This document shows positions 8,018 to 16,609 of a stretch of 64,000 nucleotides of DNA, piece after piece. The notes below the pieces were generated by a model. The model was not told the DNA's origin. It was given only the letters and a program-made list of their open reading frames with translations, and ran no database searches. Made by a program: the position numbers and the translations under genes. How positions within the stretch are numbered: the first letter of the stretch is position 1; every line of letters begins with the position of its first letter. The DNA is from Limnohabitans sp. 2KL-17 (lineage in GTDB: Bacteria; Pseudomonadota; Gammaproteobacteria; Burkholderiales; Burkholderiaceae_C): the NCBI RefSeq assembly GCF_003063415.1, contig NZ_NESK01000010.1, positions 51,238-115,237 of the forward strand, written 5' to 3'.

Positions 8018-9310
8018 TCAGTTCACCAGCACGGCGCCTGAGGTTTTGTGGGTGGCGGTGTCCACCAGCACCATCGCCCCCAGCACGCGCGAACGGGCAA
8101 AGGGCAGCGTCATCAGGGGCTCTTGCAGCGCCAATATCACGTGGCCAATGGCGTTGGGGGCCAGTTCGGTGGCTTCTTCTTCGGCCAGGGTGTTCACGTT
8201 CAGCCGGTGCACCACGCGCTGCACTTTGACCTTGACCCAGCGGTGGCCGTGCAGCGCCCAATACAGGCGACCAGCCAACAGGGGCTCGTCGTCCATCCAG
8301 GCGATGGTGGTGCTCAATTCGCGCTGGCTTTCGGGGGCCCCAAAAAACGCCGATTTTTCGGCCAGCAGCCAGTCGCCACGTGAGACGTCCACCTCGCGGT
8401 CCAGCACGATGCCGGCGCTGTGGCCTGCGGCTTTGTTTTGGGGTTGTCGGGTGGCTGACAGCACTTGCGAAACCACGGCGGTCTGGCCGCTCGGGAAGAC
8501 CTGGAGGGTCTGGCCTGGCGCAATGCTGCCGGTGGCCACGCGGCCCCAGAACACACGGCGGCCCTGGGTGGTGACGCCGGAGTCATGGAACTTTTCGACC
8601 CACTGCACCGGAAAGCTGAAAGCCACATCGGTCTCGGCCGGCGTCACGGGCAGGTCTTCGAGGATGCTCAAAAGGCTTGGGCCGGTGTAGCCGCACCAAT
8701 CGCTTTGGCCGTGGTTGTCGGTGTCCACCACGTTCCAGCCCTTGAGGGCCGATATGGGCACCATGGCGGTGATGCGGATGCCCGCTTCTTGGGCAAATTT
8801 TTCGAGGGCGCCTGCGATGTTTTGGTAAGCCAGTGCCGGATCGGCCACGGCGTCGAGTTTGTTGATGGCGAACACGATGGATGGCACGCGCAGCAGGTTG
8901 ACCAGCAGCGCGTGGCGGCGGGTTTGCGGCAGCAGTTGCAGTGCAGGGTTGGCCCAGTCGAGCTTGATGGCGTCGACCAGCACCACAGCGGCGTCGGCAC
9001 TGGATGCGGCCGTGACCATGTTGCGGGTGTACTGTTCATGGCCGGGGGCGTCACCGATGATGAACTTGCGTGCTTCGGTGTTGAAGTAGCGGTAGGCCAC
9101 GTCGATCGTGATGCCTTGTTCGCGCTCGGCGCTCAGACCATCGGTCAGCAAGGCCAGATCGGTCTCGCCCGAGCGCTGTACGCCGGCCAAGTGGTCTTGC
9201 AACACCGCCTTGGTGTCCACCAGCAGGCGGCCAATGAGGGTGCTCTTGCCGTCGTCGACCGAGCCGCAGGTGATGAACTTGAGGGCGGAAAAATGTTTGT
9301 CGTTGTGCAT
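8018..9310 (-). CDS. cysN: Sulfate adenylyltransferase subunit 1 (GTPase) CysN
   Basis: A 430-residue EF-Tu-like GTPase that couples GTP hydrolysis to APS formation by CysD. Motifs are G1 GSVDDGKST, G2/G3 region ITIDVAYRYF and DAPGHEQYTRNM, and G4 NKLD. The N-terminal APS-kinase partner CysC is not fused. I start at MHNDKHFSALKF; the longer frame upstream overlaps cysD and looks like shadow sequence. The gene is 16 bp after cysD. Together CysDN make adenylylsulfate from sulfate and ATP in the cytoplasm, the first step of sulfate assimilation. Confidence 0.95.
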   Translation of the reverse strand: MHNDKHFSALKFITCGSVDDGKSTLIGRLLVDTKAVLQDHLAGVQRSGETDLALLTDGLSAEREQGITIDVAYRYFNTEARKFIIGDAPGHEQYTRNMVTAASSADAAVVLVDAIKLDWANPALQLLPQTRRHALLVNLLRVPSIVFAINKLDAVADPALAYQNIAGALEKFAQEAGIRITAMVPISALKGWNVVDTDNHGQSDWCGYTGPSLLSILEDLPVTPAETDVAFSFPVQWVEKFHDSGVTTQGRRVFWGRVATGSIAPGQTLQVFPSGQTAVVSQVLSATRQPQNKAAGHSAGIVLDREVDVSRGDWLLAEKSAFFGAPESQRELSTTIAWMDDEPLLAGRLYWALHGHRWVKVKVQRVVHRLNVNTLAEEEATELAPNAIGHVILALQEPLMTLPFARSRVLGAMVLVDTATHKTSGAVLVN

Positions 9311-9326
9311 GTCTTGTGCTCCCAGC

Positions 9327-10277
9327 TCAAAAATAACCGTCTTTTTTGCGCTTCTCCATGGAAGCCTCGGACGTCTTGTCGTCCATGCGCGTGGCGCCAC
9401 GCTCGCTGACATCAGCGGCCAGGGTTTCGATCACGATCTGCTCGGGCGTGGCCGCCGTGCTTTCCACCGGGCAGGTGCAGGTGATGTCGCCCACGGTGCG
9501 AAAGCGCACGTTGCGGGTCACCACTTCTTCGCCGTCTTTGGGCGGGGTCAGTTCGGTCACCGGCACCAGCAGGCCCCGGCGGTCCACCACCTCGCGCTTG
9601 TGGGTGTAATAAATCGAGGGCAGGGCGATCTTTTCGCGGGCGATGTACTGCCACACATCCAGCTCGGTCCAGTTGCTGATCGGGAACACGCGAAAGTGCT
9701 CGCCCGGCTGCAGGCGCGTGTTGAACAAGGTCCACAGTTCGGGGCGCTGGGCCTTGGGCTGCCATTGGCCAAAGCTGTCGCGGTGGCTGAAGATGCGTTC
9801 TTTGGCGCGGGCTTTTTCTTCGTCGCGGCGGGCACCGCCGATCAGCGCGTCAAAGCGAAATTCTTCAATGGCTTCGAGCAGCGTGATCGACTGGTGCACG
9901 TTGCGGCTTTCGCCCGGATGGGCCAGCCGCACGGTGCCGCGCTTCATGGAGTCTTCGACGCTGCGCACGATCAGCTCGGCCCCCAGCTCTTGGGCACGCG
10001 CGTCGCGAAAGTCGGTCACTTCCTGGAAGTTGTGGCCGGTGTCGATCATCAAGAGCGGGTAAGGAATGCGGCCACTGCCGGAAGGGCTGGTCTTGCCCCC
10101 AAAGGCTTTTTCGGCGCACTTGAGCATGACCAGCGAATCCTTGCCGCCCGAAAACAGCAGGGTGGGGCGCTCGAAAGCGGCAGCGACTTCGCGCAGGATG
10201 AAGATGGTTTCTTCTTCCAGTGCATCCAGATGGGAATTGCTCAGGGTGTGCAATTCGGTTTGTGTCATGGCGTTCAT
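9327..10277 (-). CDS. cysD: Sulfate adenylyltransferase subunit 2 CysD
   Basis: A 316-residue ATP-sulfurylase catalytic subunit with the PP-loop SGGKDS near residue 44 (LLFSGGKDSLVMLK), the RRDEEKARAKERIFS block and the C-terminal segment TRMDDKTSEASMEKRKKDGYF-type ending common to CysD. It adenylates sulfate with help from the GTPase CysN, whose gene follows 16 bp later. It comes 49 bp after cysH on the same strand; that gap holds an inverted repeat. The length matches the family. Confidence 0.95.
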   Translation of the reverse strand: MNAMTQTELHTLSNSHLDALEEETIFILREVAAAFERPTLLFSGGKDSLVMLKCAEKAFGGKTSPSGSGRIPYPLLMIDTGHNFQEVTDFRDARAQELGAELIVRSVEDSMKRGTVRLAHPGESRNVHQSITLLEAIEEFRFDALIGGARRDEEKARAKERIFSHRDSFGQWQPKAQRPELWTLFNTRLQPGEHFRVFPISNWTELDVWQYIAREKIALPSIYYTHKREVVDRRGLLVPVTELTPPKDGEEVVTRNVRFRTVGDITCTCPVESTAATPEQIVIETLAADVSERGATRMDDKTSEASMEKRKKDGYF

Positions 10278-10290
10278 GTTGGTTTCTCTT

Positions 10291-10323
10291 CAAATGGGGT
10301 CAAGGCGTTTCGGGGCTGACCCC
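10291..10323. repeat. Inverted repeat between cysH and cysD (GGGGTCA type)
   Basis: The arms GGGGTCA (10296-10302) and TGACCCC (10317-10323) can form a hairpin with a 14-nt loop, just 3 bp past the cysH stop. The left flank CAAATGGGGTC is also found in the larger palindrome inside hrpA. It could be a REP-like element or an RNA stabilising or processing stem in the cys transcript. Confidence 0.55.
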
Positions 10324-10326
10324 CCG

Positions 10327-11082
10327 TCAAGCTTTGACGTGCAATCCACACTCGTTGGCCGCATCGTCCTCCCACCACCATCGCCCGGCGCGGAACTCCT
10401 CGCCCAGACTGATGGCGCGGGTGCAGGGGGCACAGCCGATGCTGGGGAAAAACCGGTCGTGCAGCGGGTTGTAGTCCACCTTGTTTTCGGCGATGTAATG
10501 CCACACGTCACCCCAGGTCCATTTGGCCAAAGGGTTGAACTTGGACAGTTCTTTGGCGGTGACTTCGCTGTCGTCTTGCAGCGGCACCTCGGCGCGGGCC
10601 GTGGATTGCTCTTGGCGCAGGCCGGTGATCCAGGCCCTTTGGCCTGTGAGGGCGCGGGCCAGCGGCTCTATCTTGCGCACGCCGCAGCATGCCTTGCGCA
10701 GCGCGGTGCTCTGGAAAATCGCGTCTTGGCCTTTGTCGCGCAGGAACTGAATGACCGATTCCTGTACCGGGCGAAACACGTTGATGGGCGCACGCGAATG
10801 CGCCTGGGTGCGCTCCAGCAAGGCCAAAGTCTCGGTGTGCAGCGCGCCGGTTTCCAGCACGAAGACCGGAATGTCCAGCTGCAGGCTGTTGATCAGGTGG
10901 GTGATCACCACGTCTTCTGCGCCCAGGCTGGAGGCTTGCGTGACGGGCTTGAACTCGGCGGCAACGCGGCGCAGAAGGGCTTGAGTCTCGGCCAGTTTGG
11001 CGGCAAAGTCAGGGCTGGCTTTGGCGTTTAGCTCTGTGGCCTTGGCTGGGGCGCTGCGTGAAGCAATGAGGCTGGAGGTCAT
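10327..11082 (-). CDS. cysH: Adenylylsulfate (APS) reductase, CysH family
   Basis: A 251-residue reductase that converts adenylylsulfate to sulfite. It carries the two Cys pairs that bind a [4Fe-4S] cluster, KACCGVRK (Cys132-133) and GCAPC (Cys217, Cys220), and the catalytic C-terminal ECGLH (Cys245). The cluster Cys pairs mark it as an APS reductase rather than a PAPS reductase, which agrees with the absence of cysC in the window. Its ATG overlaps the last base of the DUF934 stop, so the two are translationally coupled. Confidence 0.93.
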   Translation of the reverse strand: MTSSLIASRSAPAKATELNAKASPDFAAKLAETQALLRRVAAEFKPVTQASSLGAEDVVITHLINSLQLDIPVFVLETGALHTETLALLERTQAHSRAPINVFRPVQESVIQFLRDKGQDAIFQSTALRKACCGVRKIEPLARALTGQRAWITGLRQEQSTARAEVPLQDDSEVTAKELSKFNPLAKWTWGDVWHYIAENKVDYNPLHDRFFPSIGCAPCTRAISLGEEFRAGRWWWEDDAANECGLHVKA

Positions 11083-11507
11083 CAGGCGACTTTGGCAAAC
11101 GGGGGTTGTGTCCCCACGGCAGAGCCCTGGTAGAAGCCGGCAAAGCGTTCAAACTGGCGTTCGGCCGCAGAGGCGTCCACGCCATCGCGCAGCACAGCCA
11201 CATCAAAGCCGGTGCGCTGCATGTGCACCAGCTGATCGATCAGCACATCGCCGGTGGCACGCAATTCGCCTGCAAAGCCCAAGCGGCGTCGCAGCAAGAA
11301 AGCCTGGCTGTAAGCGCGGCCATCGGTGAATTTGGGGAACTGCAAATCGATGCGCGTCACGCCTCCGAGGTCAAGACTGCGAGGGTCTGCATCGTTGGCC
11401 AGCGTGATGACCGCTGGATGGGTTGCGGTGGTTTGTGCGGCTTGCTGCGCAGCTTGGTGCTGAGCTTGGTGCTGAGCTTGGTGCTCTTGGGCAGAAATGA
11501 TTTTCAT
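11082..11507 (-). CDS. DUF934 family protein of the sulfate-assimilation cluster
   Basis: A 141-residue soluble protein that matches the DUF934 family in length and style: a core IDLQFPKFTDGRAYSQAFLLRRRLGFAGELRATGDVLIDQ followed by GFDVAVLRDGVD. DUF934 genes are typically found between cysI and cysH in proteobacteria and are thought to assist sulfite reduction, but their role is not proven. Just after the start there is a low-complexity stretch of repeated AQHQ/AQHQA units (residues about 10-25), which reads as a small tandem repeat in DNA and is probably a disordered tail. It lies 17 bp after cysI and overlaps cysH by 1 bp. Confidence 0.85.
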   Translation of the reverse strand: MKIISAQEHQAQHQAQHQAAQQAAQTTATHPAVITLANDADPRSLDLGGVTRIDLQFPKFTDGRAYSQAFLLRRRLGFAGELRATGDVLIDQLVHMQRTGFDVAVLRDGVDASAAERQFERFAGFYQGSAVGTQPPFAKVA

Positions 11508-11524
11508 AGGTTTTTTTCCGGCGA

Positions 11525-13330
11525 TCAGGCGGTCTGTGCTTCGGCGGGATGGCGGGCTGCATTCGCCGCAGCCTTGAAGGGGTCCTGGCCAACACGGCGC
11601 AAGGTGTCCACAAAAGCCTCGGCTTTGCCACCCTGGCTGGTGCGCAATGCTTTGTAGGTGTCGAGGATCGCTTCGATCACATCAGGCACTTCGAACGACG
11701 AGAACGATGGGCCGACCACCTTGCCTGCCACGGTGGGGCCCGACAGCGCTTTGCCGTCCGAGCCGCCCAGCGTGACCTGGTACCACTCTTTACCGTCTTT
11801 ATCCACACCCAAGATGCCGATGTGGCCCGAGTGGTGGTGCCCGCAAGAGTTGATGCAGCCGCTGATGTGGAAGTCGATCTGACCCAGGTCGTTCAACTCG
11901 TCAAGGTCTTGGTAGCGCTCGGTGATGGCCGCAGCCAAAGGCAGCGAGCGGGCATTGGCCAGCGCGCAGTAGTCGCCACCGGGGCAGGCGATCATGTCGG
12001 TCAACAAGCCGATGTTGGGTTGGGCCAGGCCCAGGGCCTTGGCCTGCAGCCACAAGGCATGCAATTGGTCCAGGCGCACCCAAGGCAGCACCAGGTTCTG
12101 GGTGTGGGTCACACGGGCTTCACTGGCCGAATATTGGGCCACCAAATCGGCGGCAGCGTCCAGTTGGTCGGCCGTGGCATCGCCGGGGGCTTGCCCCTTG
12201 CGCTTGAACGACAGGGTCACGGCACGCAACGCAGGGTTTTGATGCGGCGTGACGTTTTGCGCCATCCAGCGGGCAAAGGCCGGGGTCTTGGCAGCCTCGA
12301 TGCTGACGTCGGCTTCTGCATTGGCCAGCCATTCGGCGGAGTTGGCCGGCAGGTCCAGCACAGGGGCCGCAAAGCTGGCGGCCACACGGTCGAATTCGGC
12401 TTGCGGGATGGTGTGCAGGCCGCCGTCTTTTTCCAGAATATCCCGGTACTCGGCTTCGACTTCGTCAAAGTAGCGCTGGCCTTCGGCTTTCACCAAAATT
12501 TTGATGCGGGCTTTGTACAGGTTGTCGCGGCGGCCCCAGCGGTTGTAGACGCGGATCACGGCTTCGAGGTAATTCATGATCTGGTTCCAGGGCAGGAACG
12601 CGCGGATCTCTGTGCCCACCACGGGGGTGCGGCCCATGCCACCACCGACCTGCACCTTGAAGCCGATCTCGCCCTGGGCGTTTTTCACCATTTGCAGGCC
12701 CACGTCGTGCCAGCCAATGGCGGCGCGGTCTTCGGCTGCGCCGGTGATGGCGATCTTGAACTTGCGCGGCAAAAAGGCGAACTCGGGGTGCAGCGTGCTC
12801 CACTGGCGAATCAACTCGGCATAAGGCCGGAGGTCAACCAATTCGTCCACGGCCACACCGGCCAGCGCATCGGTGGTGGTGTTGCGGATGCAGTTACCGC
12901 TGGTCTGGATGCCGTGCAGGTTCACGGTGGCCAGCAAGTCCATCACGTCGGCCGACCGGGACAGGGGGATCCAGTTGAACTGCACGTTCTGGCGGGTGGT
13001 GAAGTGGCCGTAGTTGGTGGTCAGCTTGGGCGCCAGACCGGCAATTTTGTCTTGTGTCGCTTGGGCTTCGGCCAACAACGCAGCATCGGGTGTGTCGTAT
13101 TCGCGGGCAATTTGGGCCAGCACATGCAACTGGGGCGCCGTGATCTCGCCATAAGGCACGGCCACCCGCAGCATGGGGGCGTAACGCTGTACGTACCAGC
13201 CGTTTTGCAGGCGCAAGGGTTTGAACTCGTCGCCCGTCAACTGGCCCGCCTGGAAGCGCTCCAGTTGATCGCGGTGCTGCGCTGCTCGGGCGCGCACAAA
13301 TTGTTTGTCAAATTCGGTGTATTGGTACAT
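11525..13330 (-). CDS. cysI: Sulfite reductase hemoprotein subunit (nitrite/sulfite reductase family) CysI
   Basis: A 601-residue siroheme/[4Fe-4S] reductase that takes sulfite to sulfide. The four cluster and siroheme ligands are present as C-x5-C in ACPGGDYCALA (about Cys449, Cys455) and C-x3-C in SGCINSCGHHH (about Cys492, Cys496). The TRQNVQFNWI and GNCIRNTTTDALAG blocks are typical of the family. The start is MYQYTEFDKQ; the upstream 16 codons are unlikely. No cysJ flavoprotein gene is in the window, so electrons probably come from the ferredoxin and ferredoxin reductase encoded downstream. It is the first gene of the cys unit. Confidence 0.93.
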   Translation of the reverse strand: MYQYTEFDKQFVRARAAQHRDQLERFQAGQLTGDEFKPLRLQNGWYVQRYAPMLRVAVPYGEITAPQLHVLAQIAREYDTPDAALLAEAQATQDKIAGLAPKLTTNYGHFTTRQNVQFNWIPLSRSADVMDLLATVNLHGIQTSGNCIRNTTTDALAGVAVDELVDLRPYAELIRQWSTLHPEFAFLPRKFKIAITGAAEDRAAIGWHDVGLQMVKNAQGEIGFKVQVGGGMGRTPVVGTEIRAFLPWNQIMNYLEAVIRVYNRWGRRDNLYKARIKILVKAEGQRYFDEVEAEYRDILEKDGGLHTIPQAEFDRVAASFAAPVLDLPANSAEWLANAEADVSIEAAKTPAFARWMAQNVTPHQNPALRAVTLSFKRKGQAPGDATADQLDAAADLVAQYSASEARVTHTQNLVLPWVRLDQLHALWLQAKALGLAQPNIGLLTDMIACPGGDYCALANARSLPLAAAITERYQDLDELNDLGQIDFHISGCINSCGHHHSGHIGILGVDKDGKEWYQVTLGGSDGKALSGPTVAGKVVGPSFSSFEVPDVIEAILDTYKALRTSQGGKAEAFVDTLRRVGQDPFKAAANAARHPAEAQTA

Positions 13331-13468
13331 GGTGAAAACTCGGATCAAAGCCTGTGGGGTGCCCGCCCAGGCCCGCAAAACGGACAGCAGGAAAGTGGGA
13401 TCACCCGCTTGGGGATGGGCGTGACTTTAAGGGCGCTTTATGCTGAGGCAAACGATTTTTTAGTTGTG

Positions 13469-13491
13469 CTTATATTCTTGAACCTTATAAG
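13469..13491. promoter_or_regulatory. AT-rich dyad upstream of cysI, possible promoter/activator site
   Basis: The arms CTTATA (13469-13474) and TATAAG (13486-13491) flank an 11-nt spacer. It is about 140 bp upstream of cysI in an AT-rich patch. CysB-type regulators bind AT-rich dyads upstream of cys genes, so this is a candidate site, but the match to any consensus was not tested. Confidence 0.3.
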
Positions 13492-13516
13492 CCTGAGGTT
13501 GGGCCCGCCCATGGGT

Positions 13517-13567
13517 AAAAAATTGGGGTCAGCTTCTGCTTTTAATGGGGGTCAGATCCCAATTGAT
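13517..13567. repeat. REP-like inverted repeat with GGGGTCA/GATCCC motif
   Basis: AATTGGG (13521-13527) and CCCAATT (13558-13564) form the outer arms, and GGGGTCAG appears twice between them. A further TGACCCCAA is at 13687-13695. The motif recalls the palindromes after cysH and inside hrpA, which suggests a dispersed repeat family. Confidence 0.5.
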
Positions 13568-13712
13568 GAGGCCCTGTTGCTGCTTGCCAGCAGCCGCAGT
13601 TCGGGTGTTGCAAGAGGTCTGAACCCTTGGGGGGTTTGGGGGATCCCATCACCCACATGTTTTGTGGAGGCTGTTAAAGTCATATTTTTGACCCCAACCG
13701 CAAGACCCATTT

Positions 13713-14912
13713 ATGAACCGCCTGATCGCCACCAGCTTGCTGGCCGCCGCCACCACAGCTTCTGTTTTCGCCCAGACGCCGATCAAGATTGGTGAGATCA
13801 ACAGCTATTCGGCCATTCCCCAGTTCACCCAACCCTACAAGCAAGGCTGGCAACTGGCGGTGGAAGAGGTCAACGCCCAAGGCGGGTTGCTGGGCCGCAA
13901 GGTGGAAGTGATTGCCCGTGACGACGCGGGCAAGCCCGAAGAGGCTTTGCGCCATGCCATCGAGTTGTCGTCGAAAGAAAAAGTGGATGTATTGGCCGGG
14001 GGCTTTTTGTCCAACGTGGGCCTGGCCCTGGCCGACCATGCCGCCAAGAGCAAGCGGCTGTTTGTGGCCAGCGAGCCACTGACCGATGCGATCGTCTGGG
14101 AAAAAGGCAACCGCTACACCTTTCGCCTGCGCCCCAGCACCTACATGCAGTCGGCCATGTTGGTGGAAGAAGCGGCCAAGATGCCCGCCAAGCGTTGGGC
14201 CACGATCGCGCCCAACTACGAATATGGCCAAAGTGCTGTGGCCAGCTTCAAGGAGCTGCTCAAGGCCAAGCGCCCCGATGTGGAGTTTGTCAGTGAGCAG
14301 TGGCCCGCCCAGGGCAAGATTGATGCAGGCAGCACGCTGACCGCGACCATGGCGAACAAGCCCGATGCCATCTTCAACGTGACCTTTGGCGCCGACCTGG
14401 CCAAGCTGGTGCGCGAGGGCAACCAGCGCAACGTGTTCCCCAAGACACCGGTGGTGTCTTTGCTGTCGGGCGAACCCGAATACCTGGAAGTGCTGAAAGA
14501 CGAAACCCCCAAGGGCTGGATCGTCACCGGCTACCCCTGGGACCAACTCGACAACAAAGAGCACGCCAGCTTTGCCGCCAACTATTACAAAAAGTTCAAC
14601 GAGAACCCCAAGGTCGGCTCGGTGGTGGGCTACGCCACGATGCAAGCTATTTTTGCGGCCATCAAAAAGGCCAACTCGACCGACAACGAAAAACTGGTCA
14701 TCGCCATGCGGGGCCTGAAGTTCAGCACCCCGTTCGGGCCCGCCGAATTTCGCGCCCTGGACCAGCAGTCCACCATGGGCGCCTATGTGGGCAAGCTGGA
14801 CCTGCGCGGTGGCAAAGGCACCATGGTGCAGTGGCGCTACGCCGACGGCAAGGCCTACCAGCCCACCGATGCGTATGTGAAATCGCGCCGCCCGGCCGAA
14901 GCGATGAAGTGA
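13713..14912 (+). CDS. Branched-chain amino acid/amide-type ABC substrate-binding protein (LivK-like)
   Basis: A 399-residue periplasmic binding protein of the type I (LivK/HAAT) fold. The N-terminus MNRLIATSLLAAATTASVFAQ is a clear Sec signal with cleavage after VFA. The mature protein starts TPIKIGEINSYS, followed by the AVEEVNAQGGLLGRKVEVIARDD block that is typical of the family, and hinge segments WATIAPNYEYGQSAV and DAIFNVTFGADLAKLV. No permease or ATPase gene lies nearby, so it is an orphan component here and its ligand is unknown. Its 3' end faces the glutamate-synthase-like gene. Confidence 0.9.
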   Translation: MNRLIATSLLAAATTASVFAQTPIKIGEINSYSAIPQFTQPYKQGWQLAVEEVNAQGGLLGRKVEVIARDDAGKPEEALRHAIELSSKEKVDVLAGGFLSNVGLALADHAAKSKRLFVASEPLTDAIVWEKGNRYTFRLRPSTYMQSAMLVEEAAKMPAKRWATIAPNYEYGQSAVASFKELLKAKRPDVEFVSEQWPAQGKIDAGSTLTATMANKPDAIFNVTFGADLAKLVREGNQRNVFPKTPVVSLLSGEPEYLEVLKDETPKGWIVTGYPWDQLDNKEHASFAANYYKKFNENPKVGSVVGYATMQAIFAAIKKANSTDNEKLVIAMRGLKFSTPFGPAEFRALDQQSTMGAYVGKLDLRGGKGTMVQWRYADGKAYQPTDAYVKSRRPAEAMK

Positions 14913-14922
14913 GCGGGCCGCT

Positions 14923-14947
14923 GGCCTGATCTGCGATCGGGCAGGCC
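14923..14947. terminator. Hairpin between convergent genes
   Basis: GGCCTG (14923-14928) and CAGGCC (14942-14947) pair around an inner ATC...GAT stem, in the 36-bp gap between two convergent genes. There is no clear U-run, so it may only be a weak bidirectional terminator. Confidence 0.4.
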
Positions 14948-14948
14948 G

Positions 14949-16553
14949 TCAAGCTCCGGCCACACCCCAGTGCGCAGCATCGCTGGCGTGCCAAAACTCT
15001 GCAAAGGGGCTGGGCAAGCGGGCCTGGCTTGCCGGGTCTTGCAGCAACTGGCCTGGCGCCAGCGTATCAATGGTGCTGGCCAGTGTGCAGGCATGGCCTT
15101 GGTCGTTGCGCACCATCAGGTGGTTGGGGCTCATGTCATCCGGGCTTTGCAAGCCTGCAGCGCCCAGTATGTCGGCCAGTGCGTGCATCGTGTTGGCATG
15201 AAAGTAATAGACCCTTTCGGCCTTGTCGGTGACCACAATGGCGCGTTGGCGCACCGGGTCTTGCGTGGCCACGCCCGTGGGGCAATGGTCGGTGTGGCAA
15301 CTGCGTGACTGGATGCAGCCCAATGCAAACATGAAGCCTCGGGCCGAGTTGCACCAGTCGGCGCCCAGCGCCAGGCAACGGGCGATGTCAAAGGCCGAAA
15401 TCACCTTGCCCGATGCGCCGATCTTGATGCGCTCTCGCAAGCCAGCGCCCACCAGGCTGTTGTGCACCAGACGCAGGCCATCGCGCAAAGGCATGCCCAC
15501 ATGGTCGGCAAACTCGATGGGCGCAGCCCCCGTGCCGCCTTCGGCACCGTCCACCACCACAAAGTCGGGTGTCTGGCCTGTCTGCACCATGGCTTTCACC
15601 AGTGAGAACCATTCGGCCGGCTGGCCCACGCACAACTTGATGCCCACCGGTTTGCCACCGGACAACTGGCGCAGTTGCGCCACAAAGTTCAACAACTCCA
15701 CCGGGTTGGAAAAAGCCGAGTGCCTTGCCGGAGAAACGCAGTCCTGGCCCATGGGCACGCCCCGTGCCTCTGCAATTTCAAGGCTGACCTTGGCCTTGGG
15801 CAGCACCCCGCCATGGCCGGGCTTGGCGCCTTGGGACAGCTTGACTTCGATCATCTTGACTTGGGGCGACTGCGCCTGCAGCGCAAAGCGCTCCGGGTCG
15901 AAGTGCCCATCCGAGGTGCGACAGCCGAAATACCCCGAGGCGATTTGCCAGATCAGGTCGCCGCCATGTTCCCGGTGGTGCGCCGAGATGCTGCCTTCTC
16001 CCGTGTCGTGGGCAAATCCCCCCAAAGCCGCGCCCTTGTTCAAGGCCTTGACCGCGTTGGGCGACAAGGCCCCAAAGCTCATGCCCGAAATGTTGAGCCG
16101 TGACAGCTCATAAGCTTGCTGGCACTGGGAGCCCCCGACGCGAATGCGAAACGAGGCCGGGTCTGGCTGCACGGGCTGCAAGGAGTGGGCAATCCACTCC
16201 GTGCCAGCGCTGTACATGTCCTTGATGCTGCCAAATCCACGTTTGTCGTTTTGAACCTTGGAGCGCGCATAGACCATGGCGCGCTGGTTGCGCGAGAAAG
16301 GCAGCTTTTGCTCGTCGTCTTCCAAAAAGTACTGCCGAAGTTCAGGCCGGATGTATTCCAGCGCATAACGCAGTCGGCCCGTCAGCGGGTAGTTGCGGCG
16401 CACCGCTTGTTTGTCCTGCTTGAAGTCCACCCAGCCCAGCACAAACAACACCCCGAAGCCTGCGCTGGCCCAGGCAGAAAAAGGCCAGGCCAAGATGGCC
16501 GCTGGCGCCGTGACCAGCCAGGGCAGGTAGCGAGACAAGGATTGACGAGCCAT
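14949..16553 (-). CDS. FMN-binding glutamate synthase family protein
   Basis: A 534-residue membrane-anchored protein with an N-terminal hydrophobic pair (YLPWLVTAPAAILAWPFSAWASAGFGVLFVLGWV) followed by the FMN-binding barrel of glutamate synthase. Typical blocks are NISGMSFGALSPNAVKALNKGA, the GEGSISAHH region, KPGHGGVLP, VDGAEGGTGAAP and the Cys-rich GCIQSRSCHTDHCPTGVATQ. Glutamine amidotransferase and central domains of GltB are absent, so it is not a complete glutamate synthase; the real reaction of this stand-alone family is not established. It is transcribed alone, convergent with the binding-protein gene. Confidence 0.88.
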   Translation of the reverse strand: MARQSLSRYLPWLVTAPAAILAWPFSAWASAGFGVLFVLGWVDFKQDKQAVRRNYPLTGRLRYALEYIRPELRQYFLEDDEQKLPFSRNQRAMVYARSKVQNDKRGFGSIKDMYSAGTEWIAHSLQPVQPDPASFRIRVGGSQCQQAYELSRLNISGMSFGALSPNAVKALNKGAALGGFAHDTGEGSISAHHREHGGDLIWQIASGYFGCRTSDGHFDPERFALQAQSPQVKMIEVKLSQGAKPGHGGVLPKAKVSLEIAEARGVPMGQDCVSPARHSAFSNPVELLNFVAQLRQLSGGKPVGIKLCVGQPAEWFSLVKAMVQTGQTPDFVVVDGAEGGTGAAPIEFADHVGMPLRDGLRLVHNSLVGAGLRERIKIGASGKVISAFDIARCLALGADWCNSARGFMFALGCIQSRSCHTDHCPTGVATQDPVRQRAIVVTDKAERVYYFHANTMHALADILGAAGLQSPDDMSPNHLMVRNDQGHACTLASTIDTLAPGQLLQDPASQARLPSPFAEFWHASDAAHWGVAGA

Positions 16554-16609
16554 GAGGTGCCCCTGCTAAAAAACACCCATCCTAGGTGTTATTGGCGTTT
16601 TTGTGGAAT

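Larger units (their letters stand above)
13331..13712. other. Divergent intergenic region between cysI and an ABC binding-protein gene
   Basis: This 382-bp gap has no supportable gene. It must hold the promoter for the minus-strand cys unit and that of the plus-strand binding-protein gene. It contains an AT-rich imperfect dyad (13469-13491) and a GGGGTCA-type repeat (13517-13567), both listed separately. Confidence 0.6.

Noticed and set aside
6559..8229. A 556-codon plus-strand frame opposite the ferredoxin reductase and fdxA
   Set aside because: It crosses two well-supported minus-strand genes and has no recognisable domain.
11549..13795. A 748-codon plus-strand frame opposite cysI
   Set aside because: It is an antisense shadow caused by high GC at third positions; cysI on the other strand has clear catalytic motifs and the shadow has a low-complexity, His/Gln/Gly-rich composition.
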